Positions 25,912 through 34,679 of a stretch of 64,000 nt of DNA are shown here, piece after piece (positions within the stretch are counted from its first letter, which is position 1; every line of letters begins with the position of its first letter). The translations under genes were made by a program, and so were the position numbers. The notes under the pieces are model-generated. The model did not search any database and was not told the DNA's origin. It saw only the letters and a list, made by a program, of their open reading frames with translations. The DNA is from Methylomonas sp. ZR1 (GTDB lineage: Bacteria > Pseudomonadota > Gammaproteobacteria > Methylococcales > Methylomonadaceae), in the NCBI RefSeq assembly GCF_013141865.1, contig NZ_RCST01000001.1, positions 3,782,001 through 3,846,000 on the forward strand, written 5' to 3'.

Positions 25912-26970
25912 TCAGATTCGAGCCCGCAGGCGCAGCGGAACGAAACCGAGTAAAGCAGAACCAAACAACCAGATGGCGCCGGGTATGGGCACAGCAGCAA
26001 TCGGATTTAATAGAAAGGCCCGTTGCACGCCATTCGCGGCAATCCCCACCCCAACGATTTGTCCGCTATTGTTGACATCGTAAGCCGTCATCAGCGTCCA
26101 ACCGATATTGGCTGCAATCAGCGTGTTCAAGTCTGTCATGACGCCATTGAGCGTAACGAACGCACGTTTGGATCCACCAAAATTGTCGCCGAAATATCCC
26201 ACGGCTTGTCCGGCATTATTGATACCGAATGCCTCGCTGCTATAGCCGGACAAACCTATATCAACCATGTGGTCATCAAGCGTTGTAATGAAAGCGTGCT
26301 TTTCATTGTTGGTGACATAGGATGTGCCGGCCACCTGGCCGAGGTCGTTGATGGCATAACCTCTGCTGACACCCCAGGCAAACGCGCCCAGATCCACCAT
26401 TTGGCCATTACGGGTAATAAAAGCGTGACCTCCATTAGGCGTTTGACTCTCGCCAGTGACCTGACCACTATTGTTGATCGCATTCCCCCCACTCCAGTGA
26501 CCACCATTCAAGGTTCCCAGATCAGTCAAGCTGCCGTTACCGGCAATAGTGGCTCGTTGGTTGCCCTCGGCATTCCATGCACTGCCGACTATTTGCCCGG
26601 CGTCATTGATGCCGTAGGCCACACTGGAATAAGGACTGCCGCTGAAACCACCGATTATTTGCGTGACACCATTACTGTACACAATCCCGCGCCCGCCGGA
26701 ATTGCCCACCACCACACCGCTCGAATTGATCCCGGTAGGACTTGAATATCTGGGTACGGACAGCCAGCTCACACTATTGTTTTTGTAAACAAAGCTTTCA
26801 CCATCCCCCGTAAAACCCAGAACATGCCCGGCATCGCTGATAGCGCGCGCCCCCGAATTGACTAACGGGCTCTCCGGCATGAGATCCACCAACGTATACA
26901 AAACACTGGCGTGTGCCGGTAATACCGGCAGCATTAAGCCCAGGGCAAGGCATTTCAGACTGCGCTTCAT
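25912..26970 (-). CDS. HAF-repeat extracellular protein with PEP-CTERM/VPLPA-like tail
   Basis: A 352-residue secreted protein. A signal peptide ends at AHA (about residue 21). Then come six or seven HAF-type repeats of about 40 residues, each with a core like GINDAGQIVG or AINDLGQVAG followed by HAFI and DLG. The C-terminus is VPIPGAIWLFGSALLGF then RLRARI, a sorting tail of the PEP-CTERM/VPLPA type. HAF repeats probably fold into a beta-propeller. Surface attachment after exosortase processing is inferred. It is divergent from the Lcl-domain gene; promoter module 2 lies between them. Confidence 0.87.
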   Translation of the reverse strand: MKRSLKCLALGLMLPVLPAHASVLYTLVDLMPESPLVNSGARAISDAGHVLGFTGDGESFVYKNNSVSWLSVPRYSSPTGINSSGVVVGNSGGRGIVYSNGVTQIIGGFSGSPYSSVAYGINDAGQIVGSAWNAEGNQRATIAGNGSLTDLGTLNGGHWSGGNAINNSGQVTGESQTPNGGHAFITRNGQMVDLGAFAWGVSRGYAINDLGQVAGTSYVTNNEKHAFITTLDDHMVDIGLSGYSSEAFGINNAGQAVGYFGDNFGGSKRAFVTLNGVMTDLNTLIAANIGWTLMTAYDVNNSGQIVGVGIAANGVQRAFLLNPIAAVPIPGAIWLFGSALLGFVPLRLRARI

Positions 26971-27047
26971 TGTAAATTCCTCTTGAAATTATCGCTCTAA
27001 TAGTTGAATTAAAAATACATGTTAACAAAACTTCCTAACGCGCCAAC

Positions 27048-27093
27048 ACCCTACTCCGGTAGGGTTCCCTGGCTACACGCACCTTCCGATAAT
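27048..27093 (+). promoter_or_regulatory. Promoter module 2: operator dyad plus -10-like box
   Basis: ACCCTAC-TCCG-GTAGGGT (27048-27065) with GATAAT (27088-27093) exactly 40 bases after its start, the same layout as module 1 at 20853. Conserved words include ACATGTTAACAAA upstream and CCTTCCGATAATGC around the -10. It faces the Lcl/DUF1566 gene whose ATG is at 27169, about 75 bases after the -10. The dyad could also influence the divergent HAF-repeat gene. Confidence 0.65.
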
Positions 27094-27168
27094 GCTCCTT
27101 AAGCTCGGTGCCGCTAGGCAGGTTTACGAGTATTTACATGCCTTCGATAACTAACTTTTTGGAAAAAA

Positions 27169-27894
27169 ATGATGAAACATAAAGCTATATGCGCCGGGTT
27201 ATCCGCGCTCTGCACGCTAGCGACCGGTAGCGCCGAAGCCCAGTTGTTCGACCGCGGCGGCGGCCTGATCTACGATAGCGCGCAAAACGTCACCTGGCTG
27301 GCGGACGCCAACTACGCCAAAACCAGCGGCTTCGACGCCGAAGGCAAGATGAGCTGGCAAAACGCCGTGGCCTGGGTGGACGGTCTCAGCTACTCGGACA
27401 GTGTGCGCGGCACCACCTACAGCGATTGGCGCTTGCCGACCTTCAACGACCTGGGAGTGCCCGGTTGCGACTATGGATACAGCGGTAGCGATTGCGGATT
27501 CAACGTCTCCACGGCCAGTTCGGAGCTCGCGCATCTTTATTACGGCGACTTCGGTAACAAAGGCTCCCTCGATTCACGTGGCGGGCCACAGTCCGGCTAC
27601 GGCATCGTCGACGATCCGGCGACTGCCGACGACGAAAGTCTGTTTAGCCATATTCAATCCTTTGGTTACTGGTTAGGTACCAGTTACGGTGGCGACGCCA
27701 GCAAAGCCTGGTACCTGAGCACCGCAACCGGCATGCAAAACTACATCAGCAAAGGCACCAATTATTACGTCTGGGCGGTGCGCGACGGCGATGTCGCGGC
27801 GGTGCCGTTGCCCGGCGCCGCTTGGCTGTTCGGCGCGGGTCTGGCCGGTTTGCTGGCTCGCGGCAAGCGTCGGCAAAATCATCGCCCCCTGTAA
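27169..27894 (+). CDS. Lcl/DUF1566-domain surface protein with PEP-CTERM/VPLPA-like tail
   Basis: A 241-residue exported protein. A signal peptide ends after GSAEA (about residue 24). The mature part is a DUF1566/Lcl-type domain: RGGGLIYDSAQNVTWLADAN, then SDWRLPTFNDLG, and at the end YYVWAVRDGDVA, where W-R-L-P and W-x-V-R are the family marks. The C-terminus VPLPGAAWLFGAGLAGLLA followed by RGKRR is a sorting tail. DUF1566 domains occur in adhesins and sugar-binding surface proteins. It is the gene most directly downstream of promoter module 2. Confidence 0.88.
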   Translation: MMKHKAICAGLSALCTLATGSAEAQLFDRGGGLIYDSAQNVTWLADANYAKTSGFDAEGKMSWQNAVAWVDGLSYSDSVRGTTYSDWRLPTFNDLGVPGCDYGYSGSDCGFNVSTASSELAHLYYGDFGNKGSLDSRGGPQSGYGIVDDPATADDESLFSHIQSFGYWLGTSYGGDASKAWYLSTATGMQNYISKGTNYYVWAVRDGDVAAVPLPGAAWLFGAGLAGLLARGKRRQNHRPL

Positions 27895-27959
27895 TTTCCC
27901 CAGGAATAACCATCGTGAAGCACACCCAGCGCTAATTCAACTGACAAAGGACGCGGCCG

Positions 27960-28814
27960 ATGAGATTTAGACCATCAATAACGGTCAGTTTTCTGCTATG
28001 GCTAATCGCGCTAGGCGGCTGTGCCGCCACCATCCCCGCCATAACAACGACAGAAGTCGCCGGCCGGCAGGTGGAATTTGCGCTTAGCAAACACCAGACT
28101 GTACCGGTCATCTTCGAAAACGGACTGGGCGGGGCTTTAGAAGGGTGGGCAGAAATTTATCCGACGATAGCGCGTGATAACACGGCCTTGGTTTACAACC
28201 GCGCCGGCTACGGGAATAGCGAAGAGGCGGCCACCGCGAGGGACGGCCGGCATATTGTCGAAGAGTTGCGCGGATTGCTTGTCAGCCAAGGCCTAACGCC
28301 GCCTTATGTGCTGGTGGGGCATTCGCTGGGCGGGTTGTATATGCAATGGTATGCCCGGCATCATCCAGATGAAGTGGCGGCCTTGATTCTGGTTGATTCC
28401 ACTCATCCTGCTCAACTCAAAGGCGCCGGGGCAATCGAAAACTGGCCGCTCTGGGTGCGCTGGCTGTTAGATTTGATGACATCGGCAACTGCCAAACAAG
28501 AGCTAGCCGCCCTGGACCTGACCGGTGACGAAGTATTGGCTGCCCCGCCCTACAGCGGCGGACCGATCATAGTGCTGAGCGCTGAGCAACCTCTGGAGGA
28601 TACCTCTGAGCTGGCGCTCGATGCCAATCAAAAACGCAAGGATATTGCGCGGCTATATCCGGGGGCAATTCAACGCTGGGTAGATAGCGGTCACGTCATT
28701 CCGCTGGAGAAGCCGGAGTCCGTCATTTCCGCAATCCACGAAGTCTTGTTGAGCACACAGCCGAATGACACCAAGCCCAATGCGATACCCTATAAGCGGG
28801 ATTATGCTCAGTAG
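27960..28814 (+). CDS. Alpha/beta-hydrolase, probable lipoprotein
   Basis: A 284-residue hydrolase with an N-terminal lipoprotein signal (LLWLIALGGCAAT; lipobox LGGC). The oxyanion region is FENGLGGALEGW, and the nucleophile elbow is VLVGHSLGGLYM (Ser in GHSLGG). The acid is probably in LILVDSTHP or a later loop, and the catalytic His in DSGHVIPLEKPE. The substrate is unknown. It follows the Lcl gene after 65 bp on the same strand and may share its transcript. Confidence 0.88.
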   Translation: MRFRPSITVSFLLWLIALGGCAATIPAITTTEVAGRQVEFALSKHQTVPVIFENGLGGALEGWAEIYPTIARDNTALVYNRAGYGNSEEAATARDGRHIVEELRGLLVSQGLTPPYVLVGHSLGGLYMQWYARHHPDEVAALILVDSTHPAQLKGAGAIENWPLWVRWLLDLMTSATAKQELAALDLTGDEVLAAPPYSGGPIIVLSAEQPLEDTSELALDANQKRKDIARLYPGAIQRWVDSGHVIPLEKPESVISAIHEVLLSTQPNDTKPNAIPYKRDYAQ

Positions 28815-28914
28815 TCACTCAGCATAGCTTTTGTTTTTTGAATCAATTTGTGCGCCTGTGAGGGGCGCGAACCGGAAGGTTAACCAGACAAAGCATGCTT
28901 GAATGGGTTAAGAC

Positions 28915-28951
28915 ACCTGAAGGCTGCGAAAATATGCTGCAACCTTCAGGT
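28915..28951. terminator. Hairpin between convergent genes
   Basis: ACCTGAAGG (28915-28923) pairs with CCTTCAGGT (28943-28951), with inner TGC/GCA pairs. It lies between the convergent hydrolase and pgi genes and could end transcription from either side, although neither flank has a T run. Confidence 0.5.
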
Positions 28952-29015
28952 TTGGAAAACGGCTTGCCTACCAAAGACAGGATGTTCGTTTTCTAAAACA
29001 GCCTATTGTGTAAGC

Positions 29016-30653
29016 TTATTTACGCAGGCGCTTATAAGCGTTGATCAAGCCGTTGGTGGAGCTGTCGTGGTCTGTGACCATCTCGTCGTTTTTCAGCTGC
29101 GGCAGAATCGCCCGCGCTAACACTTTCCCCAATTCCACACCCATTTGATCAAAGGAATTGATATTCCAGATCACGCCTTGTACGAAGATTTTGTGTTCGT
29201 AAAACGCAATCAAAGTACCCAAGGTTCTGGGGGTCAGTTTTTTGAATAAAAACGAGTTGGATGGCTTGTTGCCTTCGAAGATTTTGGAGGCAATCAGGGC
29301 GTCATCCAGATTAGGTTCATGGCTTAAATCCTCCCTAACCTCCGCTTCGGTTTTACCGCGCATCAGCGCTTCGGCTTGGGCCAGGAAGTTGGAAATCAGA
29401 ATATCGTGGTGGTCGGGTAAGTCGTATTGGCTTTGCGCGGCCGCCAGAAAGTCGCCGGGAATCAGTTTGGTGCCCTGATGAATCAATTGGAAAAAGGCAT
29501 GCTGGCCATTAGTACCGGGCTGGCCCCAGATAATCGGACCGGTGTTGTAATCGACTTTTTCACCGTTGATGGTAGCGCTTTTGCCGTTACTTTCCATATC
29601 GCCCTGCTGGAAATAATCGGCAAAATATTTCAAGGACTGCGCGTACGGCAGAATCGCGTAGGTTTCCGCTTCGAAGAAGTTGTTGTACCAGATGCCCAGC
29701 AAGCCCATGATGACCGGGATGTTTTTTTCGAATGGCGCACTGCGAAAATGTTCGTCGGCGATATGCGCGCCCATCAGCAATTCTTCGAAATTGTCCATGC
29801 CTATGTATAGGGCAATGGACATGCCGATCACGGACCACAGGGAATAACGGCCACCGACCCAATCCCAAAACTCGAACATGTTCTCCGGGTCTATGCCGAA
29901 TTCCTTGACCTTTTCGACATTGGTCGAGATCGCCACGAAATGTTTGGAAATATTGGCCGGGTCAACCGCAGCTTTTAAAAACCAGTTACGCGCCGACCGG
30001 GCGTTGGTCATCGTTTCCTGAGTCGTAAATGTTTTTGACGAGATCAAAAATAAGGTAGTCTCGGGGTTGAGCGGTTTCAGGGTTTCCACGATGTCGGTTT
30101 GATCAACATTCGAAACGAAGTGGGCTTTCAAACCGTCTTTACCGTAAGGCGCCAATGCAGTATCGACCATTTTCGGCCCCAAATCGGAACCGCCGATGCC
30201 GATGTTGACGATGTCGGTAATGGTTTTGCCGGTGTAGCCGGTCCAGGCACCGGAACGGACTTGTTCCGTAAATACCCGCATTTTCGCCAACACTTTATTA
30301 ATTTCCGGCATCACGTCCTTACCGCGAAACAATACCGGCTTGTTGCTGCGATTGCGCAAAGCGGTATGCAAGACAGCGCGTTTTTCCGTGGTGTTAATAA
30401 TGGAACCGGAAAACATGGCTTCGGTCTTGGCGGAAAGCTCCGCGCGGCTTGCCAATTCAATCAACAAAGGCAAAGTTTCTTCGGTAATTAGATTTTTAGA
30501 GAAATCGAACAGCAAATCGCCAAATGTCACGGAAAACTTGTCGAAGCGTTGCGGATCTTTATCGAACGCATCCTTCATGCAAAATTTGCCGGCAATCTCG
30601 CGGTGATGTTGCTTAACGGCATTCCATTCGGCAGAGTTTATTAATTTGGACAT
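29016..30653 (-). CDS. pgi: Glucose-6-phosphate isomerase
   Basis: A 545-residue enzyme that interconverts glucose 6-phosphate and fructose 6-phosphate. The full PGI fold is present: [33 protein letters not shown] (phosphate loop), [33 protein letters not shown] (PGI signature 1), and the late signature [12 protein letters not shown]. In a ribulose-monophosphate methanotroph, PGI also serves the formaldehyde-fixing hexulose cycle; that context is inferred. It is transcribed alone. Confidence 0.97.
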   Translation of the reverse strand: MSKLINSAEWNAVKQHHREIAGKFCMKDAFDKDPQRFDKFSVTFGDLLFDFSKNLITEETLPLLIELASRAELSAKTEAMFSGSIINTTEKRAVLHTALRNRSNKPVLFRGKDVMPEINKVLAKMRVFTEQVRSGAWTGYTGKTITDIVNIGIGGSDLGPKMVDTALAPYGKDGLKAHFVSNVDQTDIVETLKPLNPETTLFLISSKTFTTQETMTNARSARNWFLKAAVDPANISKHFVAISTNVEKVKEFGIDPENMFEFWDWVGGRYSLWSVIGMSIALYIGMDNFEELLMGAHIADEHFRSAPFEKNIPVIMGLLGIWYNNFFEAETYAILPYAQSLKYFADYFQQGDMESNGKSATINGEKVDYNTGPIIWGQPGTNGQHAFFQLIHQGTKLIPGDFLAAAQSQYDLPDHHDILISNFLAQAEALMRGKTEAEVREDLSHEPNLDDALIASKIFEGNKPSNSFLFKKLTPRTLGTLIAFYEHKIFVQGVIWNINSFDQMGVELGKVLARAILPQLKNDEMVTDHDSSTNGLINAYKRLRK

Positions 30654-30966
30654 ATTGTTGTTATTTAATTAACCGGATAGGGGGGATATTTCAGTAGACC
30701 TGAACAGGCAGAGGCAATTTAAAGGGATGATTCATAACCCCATTATAAGGATTGTCTTTGATTGCTGACAAAAAAAATTACAGCTTGAATCGATCATCTC
30801 AACTACGGCACGATAGCCTTTCTTTGGCTAGGGCGATGTGCTAGAGTTAAGCGCTGTTTTGATCGAAATCAGGCAGTTACGTTCGCCAATGATTTAAACA
30901 TGTTCATGTATAACCACATGAAAAATAATAAAAACTACAGCATTTATTAACACGGGAAGGGTATTT
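30654..30966. other. Divergent promoter region, pgi / 30967 gene
   Basis: About 310 AT-rich bases between two divergent genes. It must contain both promoters. No tandem repeat or recognised operator was seen. An AAGGG ribosome site is present just before the 30967 ATG. Confidence 0.5.
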
Positions 30967-31560
30967 ATGAGAAGCTCTCGCATATTAAGAAACGGTTTAC
31001 TGGGCTTGTTGGGCCTGATTTTTTCATCAACAGTATTGGCACACGGTGGCGCCGCGGGTACTGATACTGACCAATGTAAGTTCGAACTGGAAAAAGATCA
31101 CTGGATCCATTACACCGCCTACCAGCCAAACGCATACCCGGCTGAAGAGTTCTGCGGCAATATTCCCGACATCAATTCGTTGACGCAATTGGTATTCGAC
31201 TATCAAGACCAACGCTATCGCGGCATGGCTATAGAATTTGAAGTGACCAAAGAGCCTGAAGGCAAACGGGTTTTCTTCCAAGCAGCCGAAAAACATAAAT
31301 CAGGCACCGTCATTCTGAACCTGCCACAAGGCGTGCCAGAAGCCGGCAAACATTTGATCCACATCACGCTACTGCAAGATAATGGCGAAAGATTGGATGC
31401 ACACATGAGCTTTAAAGCCGGTGCGGGTCAACCGACCAGCAAAGGTAGTTATGCCTTGTATGCATTGGTGTTGTTCGCTGGCTTGTACGTCCTTTATCTG
31501 TCTAACGCCGGTTTCAAACGCAAAGTTGACGGCATAATTGGTAAAGCGAAAGAAATCTAA
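30967..31560 (+). CDS. Exported C-terminally anchored protein of unknown function, copper-neighbour
   Basis: A 197-residue protein with a signal peptide ending at VLAHGG (the mature protein would begin with His). The mature part has a beta-rich region with two cysteines (QCKFELEKDHWIHYTAYQ, EEFCGNIPD) and a later strand set KHLIHITLLQDNGERLDAHM. A membrane helix (about 163-180, YALYALVLFAGLYVLYL) and a basic tail follow. No Pfam family was recognised. The N-terminal His and the adjacent cupredoxin gene suggest a periplasmic copper role, which is inference. Confidence 0.75.
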   Translation: MRSSRILRNGLLGLLGLIFSSTVLAHGGAAGTDTDQCKFELEKDHWIHYTAYQPNAYPAEEFCGNIPDINSLTQLVFDYQDQRYRGMAIEFEVTKEPEGKRVFFQAAEKHKSGTVILNLPQGVPEAGKHLIHITLLQDNGERLDAHMSFKAGAGQPTSKGSYALYALVLFAGLYVLYLSNAGFKRKVDGIIGKAKEI

Positions 31561-31579
31561 GAATTACGCCGCAAGAACC

Positions 31580-31611
31580 GTTATTCCGCCGATGCTGCGC
31601 GGCGGAATAAC
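31580..31611. terminator. Perfect 12-bp hairpin after the 30967 gene
   Basis: GTTATTCCGCCG (31580-31591) pairs exactly with CGGCGGAATAAC (31600-31611) around an eight-base loop, 20 bases after the stop. No T run follows, so it may weaken rather than end transcription into the cupredoxin gene. Confidence 0.55.
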
Positions 31612-31693
31612 GTCATTTCCGGCAGCCTTGTCAATCAGAACTATCGCGGCATAATCCACGCTATACACGAAGCCCCTTTGAGGTAATGCAATA

Positions 31694-32590
31694 ATGTTCA
31701 AATTCGTATCACTTGCCACACTGGTCTGCGCCTTATCTGTGACTGCTGCGTCCGCAAAAGAAATGCAGGATCACAATCAGATGATGAACCACGGCGACGG
31801 TCATTTGATGGATATGGATGGCGGCATGGTCATGGGCCAAAACACCGACACCTTGCCCGGCGGCTGCGACAAAATTGCCGAGACCAAGGAGATTACCGTG
31901 CATGCCGGGCACAAATATTCCGAGAAATTCCCCGGCACCATGTTTGCGTTCGATCAGCAGGAGTTTCAATTCGAACCTTGCACCAAACTGACTGTTCATT
32001 TCGTCAATGAAGATGAAATCCGTCATCAATGGATGATGCACGGCTTACCCAAATATTTGTACCCCAAAGGCATGTTCCATTTGGAAGTCAGCGGTCCCGG
32101 CAAAGTATCCGGCACGCTAATCCTACCGCCGGGCGACAAAACCTACTTAGTGCATTGCGACATCGCGCAGCACATGGAAAAAGGTATGAAAGCCCAATTG
32201 AAGGTCGGCAAAGGCAGCGAGGACTTGCCCAGCATTCCTGGGGTAACCGCGGCGATTTTCCCGGATGATTACAGCGGCAGACCCTACGATCCTAAACTCG
32301 ACGCGCCAGCCCCCAGCACTCCAGTGGCAGCCCCAGTAGTGGCAGCGGCACCCGTGCCTGTTGCCGCAGTCGATGATTCGATTGTTTCCGGCACCACCGT
32401 AGTCGGCTTGGCTATCGGTTTTATTGCCGCACCTTGGCTGGCAAAACGCTTTAAAGGCATGAGCGCCGGCGAAATTGTTGCTACCGTACTGGAGCAAGTC
32501 GCTCACGCTGTTGGCTATGTCATGCAACTGATCGGCAAGCTGATCAAAATGGTATCCGGCAAAAACGTCATCGCCTTACCGGACAAATAA
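31694..32590 (+). CDS. Periplasmic cupredoxin with Met/His-rich N-terminus and membrane anchor
   Basis: A 298-residue exported copper protein. After the signal peptide (cleaved near SAKEM) comes a Met/His-rich stretch (DHNQMMNHGDGHLMDMDGG) that could bind Cu(I). The cupredoxin domain (about 55-175) has a type 1 copper pattern: His in EIRHQWMMHGLP, then Cys, His and Met in VHCDIAQHMEKGM (C-x4-H-x4-M). A Pro/Ala/Val linker (about 203-228) leads to a C-terminal amphipathic or membrane segment (VVGLAIGFIAAPWLA). It follows the 30967 gene by 133 bp and would handle electron transfer or copper. Confidence 0.87.
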   Translation: MFKFVSLATLVCALSVTAASAKEMQDHNQMMNHGDGHLMDMDGGMVMGQNTDTLPGGCDKIAETKEITVHAGHKYSEKFPGTMFAFDQQEFQFEPCTKLTVHFVNEDEIRHQWMMHGLPKYLYPKGMFHLEVSGPGKVSGTLILPPGDKTYLVHCDIAQHMEKGMKAQLKVGKGSEDLPSIPGVTAAIFPDDYSGRPYDPKLDAPAPSTPVAAPVVAAAPVPVAAVDDSIVSGTTVVGLAIGFIAAPWLAKRFKGMSAGEIVATVLEQVAHAVGYVMQLIGKLIKMVSGKNVIALPDK

Positions 32591-32599
32591 AGACTAAGC

Positions 32600-32637
32600 A
32601 AAAAGCCCCTGAAACAGTAGTTTCAGGGGCTTTTTTT
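32600..32637 (+). terminator. Rho-independent terminator after cupredoxin gene
   Basis: AAAAGCCCCTGAAA and TTTCAGGGGCTTTT form a strong stem (32601-32614 with 32621-32634) around CAGTAG, ending in a run of seven T (32631-32637). It is ten bases after the cupredoxin stop and ends that unit. Confidence 0.92.
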
Positions 32638-32650
32638 ATGAGCCAAACAA

Positions 32651-33073
32651 ATGCAGTTAGAATCGCTCGGCCCTCTGGGATTATTTATCAGTGCTTTCAT
32701 TTCGTCCACCGTCGCACCCGGCGGTTCGGAAGCGGTACTGGCCTACCTGGTTAACAGCCAACAACATTCCGTCAGCCAGTTGGTGGCTATCGCCAGCATC
32801 GGCAACACCTTGGGCGCCATGACCACCTGGTGGTTGGGCCTGTGGGCCGCCAAAAAATATCCCGCCGAAGCTTTAGCCAAGCAACATCAAAAATCGCTAA
32901 ATACCGTGCGCCGCTGGGGCAGTTGGGCCTTGCTGTTTTCCTGGCTGCCGCTAGTCGGCGACGGCCTGTGTTTTGCCGGCGGCTGGCTACGCCTTTCCAT
33001 CCTATCCTCGCTGTTGACGATTTTTTTAGGTAAAGTGTTGCGTTATATCGCCGTTGCCTACGCCTTTGTCTAA
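32651..33073 (+). CDS. YqaA/DedA-like (VTT-domain) membrane protein
   Basis: A 140-residue membrane protein with three or four helices. The N-terminus MQLESLGPLGLFISAFISST plus VAPGGSEAVLAYL, and the middle ASIGNTLGAMTTWWLG, are typical of the YqaA (COG1238) branch of VTT/DedA transporters. The end WLPLVGDGLCFAGGWLRL keeps the P-x-x-G-D-x-x-C-F-A-G-G motif. It probably works in lipid transport, as inferred from the superfamily. Its start sits just after the terminator. Confidence 0.85.
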   Translation: MQLESLGPLGLFISAFISSTVAPGGSEAVLAYLVNSQQHSVSQLVAIASIGNTLGAMTTWWLGLWAAKKYPAEALAKQHQKSLNTVRRWGSWALLFSWLPLVGDGLCFAGGWLRLSILSSLLTIFLGKVLRYIAVAYAFV

Positions 33074-33076
33074 GCC

Positions 33077-33838
33077 ATGAGTTTGTTTTCCTTACCGCAC
33101 TTCCCCGCCGTCAATACAGTCGCTGAGCACAATAAACGCGATTATCAGATTGCCGCGTTTACCTTTGTCACCACCACCATCTGTTTGACGATGGATGGCT
33201 TCGCGCCGCAATTTATGCAATACGTTTTGGCGTTTTTCGGCTGGCTGTTTTTGATAGCCTGGCTGCGCGGCGAATGTAAGTATGTGCGCACCCAGGTGGC
33301 CGTGGCGGTAACCTTTGCGGTGATCGGCGAGTATTTCGCGTCCGTGTACATGAAAGGCTATATCTACCGCTTCGGTAATGTTCCGGCTTACGTACCGGCC
33401 GGCCACGGACTGGTGTATCTCACCGCCGTCGCATTGGGCCGCTCCGGACTATTTCAGCAACACGCCCGCCGCATTGCGGTTTTGGTTGTGGCGGCTTGCA
33501 GCACCTGGGTGGCATGGGGGTTGAGCGGCCTCGGGCGATTGGACATCATCGGCGCGGTGCTGTTTGTGGTGTTCTTGGGCTACTTGTTCAAAGGCCGCTC
33601 GCCGATGGTTTATCTGGGTGCGTTCTTCATCACCTCCTGGCTGGAAATCGTCGGCACCAGCGCCGGGACCTGGGCCTGGGCCGAGATTGATCCCGCCTCG
33701 CACCTGCCGCAAGGCAACCCGCCTAGCGGTGTAGCGGCTTGGTATTGCTTAGTCGATGCGGTGGCTATTGCCGGGGCGGGGCCGGTACTGCAGGCCTTCA
33801 CCAAAACAGCAATGGTGTTGCAGCGGCAAAGGGCTTGA
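33077..33838 (+). CDS. Conserved multi-pass membrane protein, unknown function
   Basis: A 253-residue protein with about seven membrane helices and no soluble domain. Conserved-looking spots are GFAPQFMQYVLAFFGW, VIGEYFASVYMKGYIYR with GNVPAYVPAGHGLVYL, and a late SWLEIVGTSAGTWAWAEI. The G-x-V-P-x-Y-V-P-x-G-H-G loop looks functional. I do not recognise the family. It starts three bases after the YqaA stop, so the two form an operon. Confidence 0.7.
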   Translation: MSLFSLPHFPAVNTVAEHNKRDYQIAAFTFVTTTICLTMDGFAPQFMQYVLAFFGWLFLIAWLRGECKYVRTQVAVAVTFAVIGEYFASVYMKGYIYRFGNVPAYVPAGHGLVYLTAVALGRSGLFQQHARRIAVLVVAACSTWVAWGLSGLGRLDIIGAVLFVVFLGYLFKGRSPMVYLGAFFITSWLEIVGTSAGTWAWAEIDPASHLPQGNPPSGVAAWYCLVDAVAIAGAGPVLQAFTKTAMVLQRQRA

Positions 33839-33888
33839 CCGTTGCAGGCTGAGTCGAGCGAAACGATACCCCGCAAAACGCCTTCAAT

Positions 33889-33915
33889 GCTGGGTTTCGC
33901 GCTGCTCAACCCAGC
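33889..33915. repeat. Intergenic palindrome of REP-like type
   Basis: GCTGGGTT (33889-33896) and AACCCAGC (33908-33915) with the loop TCGCGCTGCTC, followed by CTACATT. It lies between the convergent membrane-protein and MOSC genes. Palindromes of this wording recur in many proteobacterial genomes; here it probably also serves as a terminator. Confidence 0.5.
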
Positions 33916-33920
33916 CTACA

Positions 33921-34451
33921 TTATTCCACATGCCGGATCGCGTTCAAGCGCACCCGGTCACCCACCCGAATCAAACCCCCGGCCAAAATTCGCGCCGTCA
34001 TCCCACCATGTCCGCGTAGCGCGTTATAACTCCCCATCCCCAATTCCGCCGCCATTTTTGAGCACGGATCGCAAGGCCCGGTGACTTGAATAATCACCTC
34101 ATCGCCCACAGCCCATTCCAACATCACATCAGGAAACGGCGAACGCATACCGATAAGATTTAGTCCCGAAACCACTAGATTGCGCCGTAGCCGAGTCGGC
34201 TGCAATTCCGCGAGTCCGCACCAGTTGGCGACGATCGGTAAATGCTCGGCTTGAAACAAGGTCAGTTCGCGTTTTGCCGATTGCCGTCCGGAACGGGCTC
34301 CGTTGGCCCGGCGATCTCCCAATAACCCCTGCCCCGGCTCAGCCCGCACCTCGGCAACCGAAACAGCCGGTTTACCTCGCTCGGGACGCAGGATGATAGC
34401 TTCGATCCGGCCTTCCGAAGCGAATTGTTGAGTGAGATCGCGGAGAGTCAT
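33921..34451 (-). CDS. MOSC-domain protein
   Basis: A 176-residue protein that is almost only a MOSC domain, the fold at the end of molybdenum-cofactor sulfurase. It shows EAIILRPERGKP near the start, the glycine loop GQGLLGDR, SAKRELTLFQAEHL, RRNLVVSGLNL, and the cysteine motif VTGPCDPCSKM with the late GHGGMTARILAGG. The Cys in T-G-P-C is the proposed sulfur carrier. Its substrate is unknown; small MOSC proteins of this type include N-hydroxylated-base reductase partners (YiiM). Confidence 0.9.
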   Translation of the reverse strand: MTLRDLTQQFASEGRIEAIILRPERGKPAVSVAEVRAEPGQGLLGDRRANGARSGRQSAKRELTLFQAEHLPIVANWCGLAELQPTRLRRNLVVSGLNLIGMRSPFPDVMLEWAVGDEVIIQVTGPCDPCSKMAAELGMGSYNALRGHGGMTARILAGGLIRVGDRVRLNAIRHVE

Positions 34452-34679
34452 AATTGAACGTAGTGTTAGGACGATTTAATCTGAGGCGTAAAAGCGTAGC
34501 GTAATCGCTCTAATATGAAAAACTTCATTACCCCGGTGTCGAGCTTGCTAGTCGACGCTACGAGCCATTAGCCCTTTCAAGCTTGTGTATAATTCATAGC
34601 AGATAGACTCAGTTGGGAGCTATCGAGCCATTCGGAACGAACGGCTTCTCAAATATCAGCAAAGGATAATGACAATTCT

